Of a DNA stretch of 64,000 nucleotides, positions 43,721 through 52,936 are shown one piece after another (within the stretch, counting starts at the first letter, position 1; every line of letters begins with the position of its first letter). Origin of the DNA: Duganella sacchari (GTDB taxonomy: Bacteria > Pseudomonadota > Gammaproteobacteria > Burkholderiales > Burkholderiaceae_D). A program made the position numbers and the translations under genes. The notes beneath the pieces are model-generated. The model searched no databases and was not told the DNA's origin. It saw only the letters and a list, made by a program, of their open reading frames with translations. The stretch covers positions 310,001 to 374,000 of the forward strand of contig NZ_FRCX01000004.1 of NCBI RefSeq assembly GCF_900143065.1, written 5' to 3'.

Positions 43721-45804
43721 ATTTTTTACAGACGCTGATCGCGGAGGCGCGTCGCCACAAGTTCGCCACCCCGGCATTCTTGCTGATGATTTTGGCGATG
43801 ATCATTCTGCCGTTGCCGCCGGTGCTGCTGGACGTGATGTTCACGTTCAATATCGTGCTGGCATTGATTGTGATTCTGGTGTCGGTGTCGGCGCGCCGGC
43901 CGCTGGACTTCTCGGTGTTCCCGACCGTGATCCTGGCCACCACCATGCTGCGGCTGACGCTGAACGTGGCGTCGACCCGCGTGGTGCTGCTGCACGGCCA
44001 TGAAGGCACGGCCGCTGCCGGTCAGGTGATCGAGGCCTTTGGCAAGGTCGTCATCGGCGGTAACTACGTGGTCGGTATCGTGGTGTTCGTGATCCTGATG
44101 ATTATTAACTTCATGGTGGTGACCAAGGGGGCGGAGCGGATTTCCGAAGTGTCGGCGCGCTTCACGCTGGACGCCTTGCCCGGCAAGCAGATGGCGATTG
44201 ACGCCGACCTCAACGCCGGCCTGATCAATCAAGAGAAAGCCCAGCTGCGCCGCCTGGAAGTGGCGTCGGAAGCCGACTTCTACGGCGCCATGGACGGCGC
44301 CTCCAAGTTCGTGCGCGGCGATGCGGTGGCATCGATCCTGATCCTGATCATCAACATGGTCGGCGGCGTGGCGATTGGCGCGCTGATGCAGGACATGTCG
44401 TTTGGCGACGCCTTCAAACAGTACGCACTGCTGACCATCGGTGACGGCCTGGTGGCGCAGATCCCGGCGCTGCTGCTGTCGGCAGCGGCCGCGATCCTGG
44501 TGACCCGCATCTCCGATTCGGGCGACTTCGAACAGCAGGTGGGCAGCCAGGTGCTGACCTCGCCGCAGGTGATGCTGAGCGCGGCCGGCATGATGATGAT
44601 ACTGGCGCTGGTGCCAGGCATGCCATGGCAGATGTTCGGCCCGTTCTCGCTGGTGCTGGCGTATGTGGGCTGGAAGCTGCTGAACCGGGTGAAAATGCCC
44701 GATACCAGCAATCTCGACGCGATCGAGGCCGCGCTGCGCGATGACCGCGCGCCGGATCTGGACTGGCACAGCCTGCCGGCAGTGATGCCGCTGCAGATCG
44801 CGGTCGGCTACAAGCTGGTCGGCCTGATCGATAAGGCGCATGGCGAGCCGTTGACCAAGCGCGTCAAAGGTGTGCGCCAGAGCCTGTCCGAATCCATGGG
44901 CCTGCTGCTGCCGCCGATTTCGGTGCGCGACGACCTCGGGCTCAAACCCTCGCAGTACTCCGTGATGCTGTCGGGCAGCGTGGTGTCGCAGGCCGAGGTG
45001 TTTGCCGACCGCCTGATGGCGATTCCGTCACCGAACGTGTACGGCCAGATCGACGGCATCCCCGGCATCGAGCCGGCTTACGGCATGCCGGTGACATGGA
45101 TAGAAACCAGCGAGAAAGCCAATGCGCTGGGGCTGGGCTACCAGGTGGTGGAAGCGCCAAGCGCGATTGCCACCCATTTGTCCAAGCTGATCCGCGAATA
45201 CCTGCCCGAGCTGTTCCGTCACGAAGACGTGCCGGCGCTGATGGAGCGCCTGAGCGCGATCGCCCCCAAGCTGGCCTCCGCGCTGGACAAGGCGCTCACG
45301 CATACCCAGATGCTGCGCGTGTTCCGCGTGCTGCTGGCCGAAAACGTCTCGCTCAGAGACATCGTACCGATCGCCACCACGCTGGTGGACAGCTCGGAAA
45401 CCACCAAAGACCCGATCCTGCTGGCGGCCGAAGTACGCTGTGCGCTGCGGCGCCAGATCGTCACCAGCCTGTTCGGCCAGAAGACCGAGATGCAAGCCTT
45501 CAACCTGGGCGGCGACCTGGAAAACATGCTGCTGGGATCGTTGAACCAGGCGCGCCAGAGCGGCAAGGTAGTGCTGGACAACTATCCGATCGACCCGCAC
45601 CTGCTGGCCCAGCTGCAAGTGAACATGCCGGTCGCGCGCGAACAGATGAAGCAGCAGGCGACGCCGCCGCTGCTGCTGGTGCTGCCGCAGATCCGGCCGC
45701 TGCTGGCGCGTTACGCGCGCCTGTTCGCGCCCGGCCTGCACGTCCTCTCCTACAACGAAATCCCGGAAAACCGCGAAGTCAGCATCATCGGCACCGTCGG
45801 CTAA
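43717..45804 (+). CDS. flhA: Flagellar export gate protein FlhA
   Basis: 695 residues, normal FlhA length. About eight membrane helices cover the N-terminal half (ALIVILVSVSARRPLDFSVFPTVILATTMLRLTLNVASTR is the signature). The linker region has RISEVSARFTLDALPGKQMAIDADLNAG, and a large cytoplasmic domain forms the chaperone-docking ring. The GTG start overlaps the flhB stop as GTGA. It is the last gene of the fliM-N-P-Q-R-flhB-flhA operon. Confidence 0.95.
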   Translation: MNFLQTLIAEARRHKFATPAFLLMILAMIILPLPPVLLDVMFTFNIVLALIVILVSVSARRPLDFSVFPTVILATTMLRLTLNVASTRVVLLHGHEGTAAAGQVIEAFGKVVIGGNYVVGIVVFVILMIINFMVVTKGAERISEVSARFTLDALPGKQMAIDADLNAGLINQEKAQLRRLEVASEADFYGAMDGASKFVRGDAVASILILIINMVGGVAIGALMQDMSFGDAFKQYALLTIGDGLVAQIPALLLSAAAAILVTRISDSGDFEQQVGSQVLTSPQVMLSAAGMMMILALVPGMPWQMFGPFSLVLAYVGWKLLNRVKMPDTSNLDAIEAALRDDRAPDLDWHSLPAVMPLQIAVGYKLVGLIDKAHGEPLTKRVKGVRQSLSESMGLLLPPISVRDDLGLKPSQYSVMLSGSVVSQAEVFADRLMAIPSPNVYGQIDGIPGIEPAYGMPVTWIETSEKANALGLGYQVVEAPSAIATHLSKLIREYLPELFRHEDVPALMERLSAIAPKLASALDKALTHTQMLRVFRVLLAENVSLRDIVPIATTLVDSSETTKDPILLAAEVRCALRRQIVTSLFGQKTEMQAFNLGGDLENMLLGSLNQARQSGKVVLDNYPIDPHLLAQLQVNMPVAREQMKQQATPPLLLVLPQIRPLLARYARLFAPGLHVLSYNEIPENREVSIIGTVG

Positions 45805-45858
45805 CCACCGCGCTAACGCCCCGGAGTGTTTTATGGTGTGACGAATCGGCCTGGGAGT

Positions 45859-46830
45859 TCAGGCGGATTCGGAGAAGAGGTCGTCGGGGACGGTGGGTTG
45901 CGATAGCAGGACGGCGACTTCGGCCATGGCGCGGAACAGGGCTTGGGTCAGCGCTGCCGTGTGCAGGCGGCTCGGGTAGGCGTGTTCGCCGGAAGAGGCC
46001 GGCAGTTCGCGACGCAGGCGGCAGCGCAGGATGCTGAGGCCCGAACGGCTGACCACGGCCGCTAGTTGCGGCAGCATGTCGCGCATGTGCTGCATGGCCG
46101 AGGTCTGCGCGGCGCCGACTTCCATCACCACGCCATTGCCGCTGGCCGGCTCCATCTGGATCACGACGCGGCCGACGCCGGGCAGCATCAGTTCCAGCCG
46201 CAAGGCCACGCGTGAGCGGCGCCGGCGGTTGCGGTCGTATTCTTCATCATCCTTGACCACCACTTTCAGCACCAGCCGTTCGGCGCCCCAGGCGTAGACG
46301 GCAAAGCGCCACGGTTCCATTTCGGTGACCAGGGGCAGGCCGGGACGGCCGTCGCGCAGCGAGGCGGCGGCGTTGTCGGTCATGAACAGGCTGGCGGGCA
46401 GGTGCTGGCCGGTGGCTTGCTCGAGCCAGGCAGCACGCTGTTCGCCGTAGGTGCGGACCATGACCTGCCAGGAGGCGGCCATCATGTTGGTGTCGGGCGG
46501 CTGCCATACCATCTGGCGCGACAGGAAGACCTGGTTGGGACGCATCGCAGCCGGGTCGCCGGCATCGGGCACTTCGGCCAGCGCTGCAGCCAGTGCTTCG
46601 GCGCCGCCGGGCGGCAGTGTCTGGGGTTCCGGTCCATCGAGGATGGCGCCGACGGCATTGGGGCCGTTGGTGCTGTTGGGACCACCGGGCAGCAGCGGGC
46701 CGACCGGGAAGTCGATATCGAGCGGTCCTTCGACGCCGGGGGCGCGCGCAACCGGGCCTGGCTGCTGCACGGGCTGCCGGTCCGGGACGCCCAGGGGGCG
46801 TAATGAAGGTCCGATACGATCTACGGCCAT
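45859..46830 (-). CDS. Unknown protein with FliK-like (Flg_hook) C-terminal domain
   Basis: 323 residues. Residues 1-85 are Pro/Gly/Ala-rich and look disordered. From about 215 the sequence RLELMLPGVGRVVIQMEPASGNGVVMEVGA and the helix MRDMLPQLAAVVSRSGLSILRCRL follow the pattern of the FliK C-terminal domain (LxLPxLGxVxVxL, then a helix with LxxxGL). The middle (100-210) has no family I recognise. It lies between flhA and the flagellin gene. The ruler-length N-terminus of FliK is too short here, so a second hook-length protein is only a hypothesis. Confidence 0.6.
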   Translation of the reverse strand: MAVDRIGPSLRPLGVPDRQPVQQPGPVARAPGVEGPLDIDFPVGPLLPGGPNSTNGPNAVGAILDGPEPQTLPPGGAEALAAALAEVPDAGDPAAMRPNQVFLSRQMVWQPPDTNMMAASWQVMVRTYGEQRAAWLEQATGQHLPASLFMTDNAAASLRDGRPGLPLVTEMEPWRFAVYAWGAERLVLKVVVKDDEEYDRNRRRRSRVALRLELMLPGVGRVVIQMEPASGNGVVMEVGAAQTSAMQHMRDMLPQLAAVVSRSGLSILRCRLRRELPASSGEHAYPSRLHTAALTQALFRAMAEVAVLLSQPTVPDDLFSESA

Positions 46831-46857
46831 CAGGCTCGCTTTCTACTTTGCTGATAT

Positions 46858-46890
46858 AAAAAAAGCCAACCGAAATGCTCCGGTTGGCCC
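46858..46890 (-). terminator. Rho-independent terminator of the flagellin gene
   Basis: The perfect arms GCCAACCG (46865-46872) and CGGTTGGC (46881-46888) have an 8-nt loop; on the minus strand they are followed by seven U. It lies ~55 bp after the flagellin stop and makes the flagellin transcript monocistronic. Confidence 0.85.
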
Positions 46891-46943
46891 TTTTAGTATT
46901 CCGGATATGCCAACTATGCCAACATATCCGGATATTACTACGA

Positions 46944-47843
46944 TTACTGCAGCAGGGACATAACCAGCGACGAGGTGCTGTTCGACTGCTTCAGCATGGC
47001 GGTGCCAGCTTGCAGCAGCATCTGTGCCGAGGTCATGTTCGACGATTCAGCGGCGAAGTCGGTGTCCATGATACGGCCGGTCGCGGCCTTGGTGTTGGTC
47101 GACACGTTGGCCAGGTTGTTGTAGACGTGGTCCAGACGGTTCGAGACAGCACCCAGTGCCGAACGCACGGTCGACACGTTGTCGATGGCGGTTGCCAGTT
47201 TGTCGATCGACGCATTGGCGGCGGTCGCGGAGGCAACTTCGGTACCAGCGGTGGTGGCGCCAGCTGGGTCAACGCCGTCAGCGCCGAAGTGGGCCGATGC
47301 GCCGGTCAGGCCGGAGGTGTTCATCGCGGTCAGTTCGGTGGTCAGGTCGACGCTCATGGTCTCGCTCGACGAGGTGCCGATCTGGAAGGTCACGGCGGTG
47401 CCCGAACCGAATTTCGAACCGGTTTTGGTGCCCAGCAGCGAGGTGCCGCCGAACGAGGTGTTGGCCACGATGTTGGTCAGCTCTTTGCCCAGTGCATCGT
47501 ATTCAGCTTGCATTGCGGTACGGTCGGAATCGGTCGACGAACCGTCAGCCGATTGGGTGGCCAGATCTTTCATACGCACCAGAATGTTGGTGGTCTCGTC
47601 CAGCGCGCCTTCGGCGGTTTGCATCATCGAGATCGAGTTCTGGGTGTTGCGCATTGCTACGGTCATGCCGCTGGTCTGATATTTCAGACGGGTGGCAATT
47701 TGCAGGCCCGCAGCGTCGTCCATGGCCGAATTGACACGGAAGCCGGTGCTCAGACGAGTCTGCGAGGTCGACAGCTGCGACTGGGTGCGGGAGATCGAGT
47801 TCTGTGCGGAAAGGGCCGCAGAATTGGTGTGAAGGCTCAGCAT
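46944..47843 (-). CDS. lafA: Flagellin (lateral-type, LafA/FliC)
   Basis: 299 residues. The D0/D1 N-terminal part (SLHTNSAALSAQNSISRTQSQLSTSQTRLSTGFRVNSAMDDAAGLQIATRL) and C-terminal part (NNLANVSTNTKAATGRIMDTDFAAESSNMTSAQMLLQAGTAML) are typical. The central domain (160-225) is short, as in small lateral flagellins. The ribosome site CCAGGAG is 7 nt ahead. It has its own terminator and a candidate sigma-28 promoter. Whether other flagellin genes exist elsewhere cannot be told from this window. Confidence 0.93.
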   Translation of the reverse strand: MLSLHTNSAALSAQNSISRTQSQLSTSQTRLSTGFRVNSAMDDAAGLQIATRLKYQTSGMTVAMRNTQNSISMMQTAEGALDETTNILVRMKDLATQSADGSSTDSDRTAMQAEYDALGKELTNIVANTSFGGTSLLGTKTGSKFGSGTAVTFQIGTSSSETMSVDLTTELTAMNTSGLTGASAHFGADGVDPAGATTAGTEVASATAANASIDKLATAIDNVSTVRSALGAVSNRLDHVYNNLANVSTNTKAATGRIMDTDFAAESSNMTSAQMLLQAGTAMLKQSNSTSSLVMSLLQ

Positions 47844-47963
47844 GAAATAACTCCTGGTAGGTGGATTCAGTTCGGAGCAACGGATCCATTGTGCTCTCCC
47901 AAGTACAAGACGACCGTATCTGGAAGGACATTAAATGCTTTAAGGAAATTTATGAAAAATTTT

Positions 47964-47991
47964 TTAAGGGCGGCGCCAAAACCGCTGTTTA
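47964..47991 (-). promoter_or_regulatory. Candidate sigma-28 promoter of the flagellin gene
   Basis: Read on the minus strand: TAAACAGC (-35), 12-bp spacer, GCCCTTAA (-10). This matches TAAA of the -35 and 6 of 8 bases of the GCCGATAA -10. The start point would leave a leader of about 115 nt before the flagellin ATG. Confidence 0.5.
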
Positions 47992-48070
47992 CCGCCACTT
48001 GCGCCCTGTCTGCATCCGCCGATTATGGGCCGATTGCCGGGCCGGAGCAAGAATTCGTACCGTGTGCCAA

Positions 48071-48101
48071 AAGAAAAACAGCGCGGTGGAAGGCCGCGCT
48101 G
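48071..48101 (-). terminator. Rho-independent terminator of the ETF-QO gene
   Basis: The arms CAGCGCGG (48079-48086) and CCGCGCTG (48094-48101) form a perfect 8-bp stem with a 7-nt loop, followed on the minus strand by a U5 stretch. It lies 20 bp after the ETF-QO stop. Confidence 0.8.
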
Positions 48102-48120
48102 TGGTCAAAGTGTTGCTTTT

Positions 48121-49797
48121 TTACATATTCGGATAATTCGGGCCGCCGCCGCCTTCCGGCGTGATCCAGACGATATTCTGGGTCGGGTCCTTGATATCGC
48201 AGGTCTTGCAGTGGACGCAGTTCTGGGCGTTGATCTGCAGGCGGTCGGCGCCGTCGTCGGTTTTGACGAATTCGTACACGCCGGCCGGACAGTAGCGCGC
48301 CTCCGGACCCGCATACTGGGCCAGATTGACGTCCACCGGCACGCTCGGGTTCTTCAGCGTCAGGTGAATCGGCTGGTCTTCAGCATGGTTGGTGTTCGAA
48401 ATAAACACGGACGACAGGCGGTCGAAGGTCAGCTTGCCATCCGGTTTCGGGTAGCTGATCGGCTGGAACTGCGACGCCGGCTTCAGGCATTCGTGATCGG
48501 CGTGCGAATGGTGCAGCGTCCATGGCGCCTTGCCGCGCAGGATCAGCTGGTCGATCGCGGTCATGACGCTGCCCAGGTACAGGCCTTTGCTCAGCCATGG
48601 CTTGACGTTACGCGCCACATGCAGCTCGTCGTGCAGCCACGATTGCTCGAACGCGGCCGGGAAGGTGGCCAGTTCGTCGCCCTGGCGGCCTGCGCCCAGC
48701 GCTTCAAACACGGATTCCGCGGCCAGCATGCCGGATTTGATCGCGGCGTGGCTGCCCTTGATGCGGCTCATGTTCAGGAAGCCGGCGTCGCAGCCGATCA
48801 GCGCGCCGCCCGGGAACACCAGTTTCGGCAGCGATTGCAGGCCGCCGGCGGTAATCGCGCGGGCGCCGTAGGAAATGCGCTTGCCGCCTTCCAGGAAGTG
48901 GCGGATTTCCGGGTGGGTCTTGTAGCGCTGGAATTCCTCGTACGGCGACAGGTAAGGATTTTCATAATTCAGGCCCACCACGTAGCCGACCACGACCTGG
49001 TTGTTTTCCAGGTGATACAGGAAGGAGCCGCCATAGGTCTTGGCGTCCAGCGGCCAGCCGGTGGTGTGGACTACCAGGCCAGGCTGATGCTTGGCCGGAT
49101 CGATTTCCCACAGTTCCTTGATGCCGATGCCGTAGGATTGCGGGTCCTTGCCCTTGTTCAGGTCGAACTTGGCCATGAGCTGCTTGCCCAGGTGGCCGCG
49201 TGCGCCTTCGGCAAACAGCGTGTATTTGCCGTGCAGTTCCATGCCCAGCTGGAATTCCGGGCCCGGTTCGCCGTCGCGCTTGACGCCCATATTGCCGGTG
49301 GCCACGCCTTTGACGGCGCCGTCATCGTTGTACAGCACTTCGGCAGCAGCGAAGCCCGGGAAGATTTCCACGCCCAGCGCCTCGGCCTGCTGGCCCAGCC
49401 AGCGCACCACATTGCCCAGCGAAATCACGTAGTTGCCGTGGTTTTCGAAGCACTTCGGCAGCAGCATGTTGGGGGTCTTGAAGGAACCGGTTTCGGTCAG
49501 GAACAGCACGCGGTCTTCGGTGACCGGGGTGTTCAGCGGTGCGCCTTTTTCTTTCCAGTCAGGAATGAGCTCGGTCAGAGCCTTCGGGTCCATCACGGCG
49601 CCCGACACGGTGTGCGCGCCCAGTTCGCCGCCTTTTTCCAGCACGACGACCGACACTTCCTGGCCTTTGGCCGCAGCCAGCTGTTTGATCTTGATCGCTG
49701 CCGACAAGCCTGCTGGGCCGCCGCCGACGATCACGACGTCATACTCCATCGCATCGCGTGGGCCGTACTGTTCTACGAGGTTTTGAGGCTCTGTCAT
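48121..49797 (-). CDS. Electron transfer flavoprotein-ubiquinone oxidoreductase (ETF-QO)
   Basis: 558 residues, the full length of the family. FAD-binding motif [18 protein letters not shown] is near residues 19-36. The C-terminal 4Fe-4S ferredoxin-like domain has cysteines in CPAGVYEF and in [13 protein letters not shown], ending [13 protein letters not shown]. It passes electrons from acyl-CoA dehydrogenases through ETF to ubiquinone at the inner membrane, so it serves fatty-acid and amino-acid oxidation. It is monocistronic, with its own terminator and a 181-bp divergent control region upstream. Confidence 0.95.
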   Translation of the reverse strand: MTEPQNLVEQYGPRDAMEYDVVIVGGGPAGLSAAIKIKQLAAAKGQEVSVVVLEKGGELGAHTVSGAVMDPKALTELIPDWKEKGAPLNTPVTEDRVLFLTETGSFKTPNMLLPKCFENHGNYVISLGNVVRWLGQQAEALGVEIFPGFAAAEVLYNDDGAVKGVATGNMGVKRDGEPGPEFQLGMELHGKYTLFAEGARGHLGKQLMAKFDLNKGKDPQSYGIGIKELWEIDPAKHQPGLVVHTTGWPLDAKTYGGSFLYHLENNQVVVGYVVGLNYENPYLSPYEEFQRYKTHPEIRHFLEGGKRISYGARAITAGGLQSLPKLVFPGGALIGCDAGFLNMSRIKGSHAAIKSGMLAAESVFEALGAGRQGDELATFPAAFEQSWLHDELHVARNVKPWLSKGLYLGSVMTAIDQLILRGKAPWTLHHSHADHECLKPASQFQPISYPKPDGKLTFDRLSSVFISNTNHAEDQPIHLTLKNPSVPVDVNLAQYAGPEARYCPAGVYEFVKTDDGADRLQINAQNCVHCKTCDIKDPTQNIVWITPEGGGGPNYPNM

Positions 49798-49895
49798 GGT
49801 CTGTTGTTATAGTGATTGTGGTGAATAAAAAAATTTTAGCACGAACGTTCTGTTTTTTGTTGCCGGTTTGCGTGTGGCGCCATTTTCCGCGACAT

Positions 49896-49917
49896 TATTA
49901 GACACCGCAATCTAATA
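49896..49917. promoter_or_regulatory. Inverted repeat TATTAGA-N8-TCTAATA, operator candidate
   Basis: Perfect 7-bp arms at 49896-49902 and 49911-49917 lie in the divergent gap between the ETF-QO and SDR genes, 62 bp ahead of the SDR start. A second, shorter palindrome GAACGTTC lies at 49843-49850, nearer ETF-QO. Both have the layout of regulator-binding sites; I cannot assign the proteins. Confidence 0.4.
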
Positions 49918-49978
49918 CTGGCGATTTATGTAATGATTATGCTTCGACAGGTATTATCACCAACACTAGGAGCAGCCC

Positions 49979-50755
49979 GTGGGCATAGAAGTTAACTTTG
50001 AGGGAAAAATTGCGCTGGTCACCGGCGCCTCCAGCGGTCTGGGAGCCCGGTTTGCCAAAGTGCTGGCTCAGGCAGGTGCCCAGGTGGTGCTGGCCTCGCG
50101 CCGCACCGAACGCCTGAAGGAATTACGCGCTGAAATCGAGGCCGATGGCGGCGCCGCCCATGTGGTCAGTCTGGATGTGACCGATTACGCCAGCATCAAG
50201 TCGGCGATTGCCCATGCCGAGACGGAAGCGGGGCCCATCGATATTCTGGTCAACAACTCGGGCGTATCGACCACCCAGCGGCTGGTCGACGTGACGCCGG
50301 AAGACTATAACTTTGTGATGGATACCAACCTGCGCGGCGCGTTTTTCGTGGCGCAGGAGACGGCCAAGCGCATGATTGCGCGCGCCAAGGGCGATCCCAC
50401 CAAAAAACACCGCATCATCAATATCGCGTCGGTGGCGGGCCTGCGCGTGCTGCCGCAGATCGGCGTGTATTGCATGAGCAAGGCCGGCGTGGTGCAGATG
50501 ACCAAGGCAATGGCGGTGGAGTGGGGCAAATACGGCATCAATACCAACGCCATCTGCCCCGGCTATATTTCAACCGAAATCAATGAAGACTATTTCGCCT
50601 CCGAGCAGGGCCAAAAGCTGATCGCCATGCTGCCGCGCAAACGGCCCGGCAAGCCGGAAGACCTGGATGGCCTGCTGTTGCTGCTGGCGGGCGAGGATTC
50701 CAACTTCATCAACGGCGCCGTGATCTCGGCGGACGACGGCATGACCGCGATGTAA
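49979..50755 (+). CDS. Short-chain dehydrogenase/reductase (SDR)
   Basis: 258 residues of the classical SDR family. The cofactor motif TGASSGLG is at 15-22, NNSG near 92, catalytic Ser in NIASVAG, and Y-x-x-x-K as YCMSK near 162-166. The residues after strand 2 (ASRRTERL) favour NADP(H). The GTG start follows AGGAG 6 nt upstream. Substrate is unknown; the neighbouring acyl-CoA-related genes suggest a 3-hydroxyacyl or 3-oxoacyl type substrate, which is inference. Confidence 0.88.
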   Translation: MGIEVNFEGKIALVTGASSGLGARFAKVLAQAGAQVVLASRRTERLKELRAEIEADGGAAHVVSLDVTDYASIKSAIAHAETEAGPIDILVNNSGVSTTQRLVDVTPEDYNFVMDTNLRGAFFVAQETAKRMIARAKGDPTKKHRIINIASVAGLRVLPQIGVYCMSKAGVVQMTKAMAVEWGKYGINTNAICPGYISTEINEDYFASEQGQKLIAMLPRKRPGKPEDLDGLLLLLAGEDSNFINGAVISADDGMTAM

Positions 50756-50758
50756 GGC

Positions 50759-51319
50759 TCAGAGCTGTACGCCGACCAGCTTGTGCACGAGTTCGGACGA
50801 GGTGGCGGCGGAGAATTTACGCATCAGTTTGGCGCGGTGCATTTCCACCGTGCGCGGGCTCAGGTCGACCTGGCGCGCGATGGTTTTGCTGGTCTTGCCT
50901 TCCACCAGCAGGGCGGCGATCTCGCGTTCGCGCGGAGTCAGCTCGGCGGTGACGGGACGTTTTTCGCTGACATCCTCAAAGGTCCAGATGCCGGGACCCA
51001 GCGGCGCGCTCGACAGCATGGCGTGGCCGGTCACATGGCACCAGAACAGTTCGCCATCGGCGCGGCGCATGATGCGCTCGTCCGAGTAGCGGCCTTTGGC
51101 GTTCATGATGGGGATGATGCGGTCGCCGGTGCGCAGGAATTCGTCCATGGTGGGGTAGAGCGCGCGGAAGGACAGGCCATCGAGCTGGGCGCGGGTGTAG
51201 CCAAACATGCTGGCCAGCGCCTCGTTGCTGGACTGGATGACGCGGTTTTCCGAGATGCACATGCCCACCGGCGCGTGCAGGAAGATGGTTTCGTAATCGA
51301 TGACGGGCTGAACGCTCAT
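50759..51319 (-). CDS. PAS-LuxR transcriptional regulator
   Basis: 186 residues. A PAS domain (YETIFLHAPVGMCISENRVIQSSNEALASMFGYT onward, about 8-115) is joined to a LuxR-type helix-turn-helix (LTPREREIAALLVEGKTSKTIARQVDLSPRTVEMHRAKLMRKF). There is no receiver domain, so a ligand or redox state read by the PAS is likely. The ATG at 51319 begins the PAS region; upstream codons look non-coding. It is divergent from the CoA-transferase genes and may control them. Confidence 0.85.
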   Translation of the reverse strand: MSVQPVIDYETIFLHAPVGMCISENRVIQSSNEALASMFGYTRAQLDGLSFRALYPTMDEFLRTGDRIIPIMNAKGRYSDERIMRRADGELFWCHVTGHAMLSSAPLGPGIWTFEDVSEKRPVTAELTPREREIAALLVEGKTSKTIARQVDLSPRTVEMHRAKLMRKFSAATSSELVHKLVGVQL

Positions 51320-51447
51320 GGTGGTGGCAGCAGGTATTTCTACGGTATTGAACTTTCGATGTGCGTATTCTATGCTGAGTCGCCGCATCGCTAACGCATT
51401 TAATAACGTTGGCTAGGCTCATGCAACATAAATCATAAGGGACACCC

Positions 51448-52155
51448 ATGAATAAAATCTTTCCGGACGCGGCCAGCGCTTTGGCCGGCGTCGTGCAAAA
51501 CGGCCAGACCATCGCGGTTGGCGGTTTCGGCCTGTGCGGGATTCCTGAAGCGCTGATTGGCGCGCTGCGTGATTCCGGCGTGACCGGCCTGACCGCCATC
51601 TCCAACAACGCCGGCGTGGACGGCTTCGGCCTGGGCCAGTTACTGGAAACCCGCCAGATCAAGAAGATGATCGCTTCCTACGTGGGCGAGAACAAGGAAT
51701 TCGCGCGCCAGTACCTGGCCGGCGAACTGGAGCTGGAATTCACGCCGCAAGGCACGCTGGCAGAAAAACTGCGCGCCGGCGGCGCCGGCATTCCTGCCTT
51801 CTTCACCAAAACCGGCGTTGGCACCATCGTCGCCGACGGCAAGGAAATCCGTGAATTCGACGGCGAACAATATGTGATGGAACGCAGCCTGGTGGCCGAT
51901 GTGGCGCTGGTCAAGGCCTGGAAGGCCGACCACGCTGGCAACCTGGTGTTCCGCAAGACCGCGCGCAACTTCAATCCGAACGCCGCCATGGCGGGCAAGG
52001 TCTGCATCGTCGAAGTCGAAGAGCTGGTAGAAACCGGCAGCATCGACCCGGACCAGGTACACCTGCCGAGCATTTACGTGCATCGCATTGTGGTCAACGC
52101 CACGCCGGAAAAACGCATCGAGCAGCGCACCATCCGCGCCGCCACTCAAGAATAA
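51448..52155 (+). CDS. scoA: 3-oxoacid CoA-transferase subunit A
   Basis: 235 residues of family I CoA transferase, alpha subunit: [48 protein letters not shown] is the defining glycine-rich N-terminus, and [34 protein letters not shown] follows. With subunit B it moves CoA from succinyl-CoA to acetoacetate or similar acids, linking ketone bodies and PHB to the citric acid cycle. GGGAC precedes the ATG; 11 bp separate it from scoB. Confidence 0.92.
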   Translation: MNKIFPDAASALAGVVQNGQTIAVGGFGLCGIPEALIGALRDSGVTGLTAISNNAGVDGFGLGQLLETRQIKKMIASYVGENKEFARQYLAGELELEFTPQGTLAEKLRAGGAGIPAFFTKTGVGTIVADGKEIREFDGEQYVMERSLVADVALVKAWKADHAGNLVFRKTARNFNPNAAMAGKVCIVEVEELVETGSIDPDQVHLPSIYVHRIVVNATPEKRIEQRTIRAATQE

Positions 52156-52166
52156 CGGAGATTACT

Positions 52167-52817
52167 ATGGCATGGACTCGTGATGAAATGGCTGCGCGCG
52201 CGGCCAAGGAACTGCAGGACGGTTTCTACGTCAACCTGGGCATCGGTCTGCCGACCCTGGTGGCCAACTATGTACCAAGCGGCATGGAAGTGTTCCTGCA
52301 GTCGGAAAACGGCCTGCTGGGCATCGGTCCTTTCCCGACCGAACAGGAAATCGACGCCGACCTCATCAACGCCGGCAAGCAGACCGTGACGGCGCTGCCA
52401 GGCGCGGCGTATTTCAGCTCGGCCGATTCGTTCGGCATGATCCGCGGCGGCAAGATCAACCTGGCGATCCTGGGGGCGATGCAGGTGTCCGAACATGGCG
52501 ACTTGGCCAACTGGATGATCCCGGGCAAAATGGTCAAGGGCATGGGCGGCGCGATGGACCTGGTGGCCGGCGTCAAGAAAGTGGTGGTGCTCATGGAGCA
52601 CGTGGCCACCGCCAAGGACGGCTCGACCTCGCACAAGCTGCTGCCGAAATGCGACCTGCCGCTGACCGGCGTCGGCGTGGTGGACCTGGTGATTACCGAC
52701 CTCGGCGTGATGGCCGTGACGGACGCCGGCCTGAAAGTGACGGAACTGGCGCCAGGCGTGACCAAGGACCAGATCCAGACCGCCACCGGCGTCAAACTGG
52801 ATTTCTCGGCGCTCTGA
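52167..52817 (+). CDS. scoB: 3-oxoacid CoA-transferase subunit B
   Basis: 216 residues, beta subunit. The active-site glutamate lies in the motif [12 protein letters not shown] (near residue 51). [46 protein letters not shown] is highly typical. GGAG precedes the ATG. It forms the heterodimer with the upstream subunit and is followed by a strong terminator. Confidence 0.93.
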   Translation: MAWTRDEMAARAAKELQDGFYVNLGIGLPTLVANYVPSGMEVFLQSENGLLGIGPFPTEQEIDADLINAGKQTVTALPGAAYFSSADSFGMIRGGKINLAILGAMQVSEHGDLANWMIPGKMVKGMGGAMDLVAGVKKVVVLMEHVATAKDGSTSHKLLPKCDLPLTGVGVVDLVITDLGVMAVTDAGLKVTELAPGVTKDQIQTATGVKLDFSAL

Positions 52818-52837
52818 GTGTAGACCTCCGCATGAGA

Positions 52838-52868
52838 ACGGCACGCTGCGGCGTGCCGTTTTTTTTTA
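52838..52868 (+). terminator. Rho-independent terminator of the scoAB operon
   Basis: The perfect arms CGGCACGC (52839-52846) and GCGTGCCG (52851-52858), extended by one A-T pair, have a 4-nt loop and are followed by a run of ten T. It lies 21 bp after scoB. Confidence 0.9.
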
Positions 52869-52936
52869 TTTTTTATTTCGTAGAAGTAATTTCTCGTAGT
52901 AGACTGATTTTGATTTTAAGATAACGTTAATCATTC

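Noticed and set aside
45859..46830. FlhE or a che gene after flhA
   Set aside because: The gene is on the opposite strand, has no signal peptide and shows no CheY/CheZ/FlhE features; the C-terminal pattern instead resembles FliK.
13758..47843. A non-flagellar type III secretion system (injectisome)
   Set aside because: Hook, rings, rod, filament cap, flagellin, stator and sigma-28 genes are all present, and there is no secretin or needle gene.
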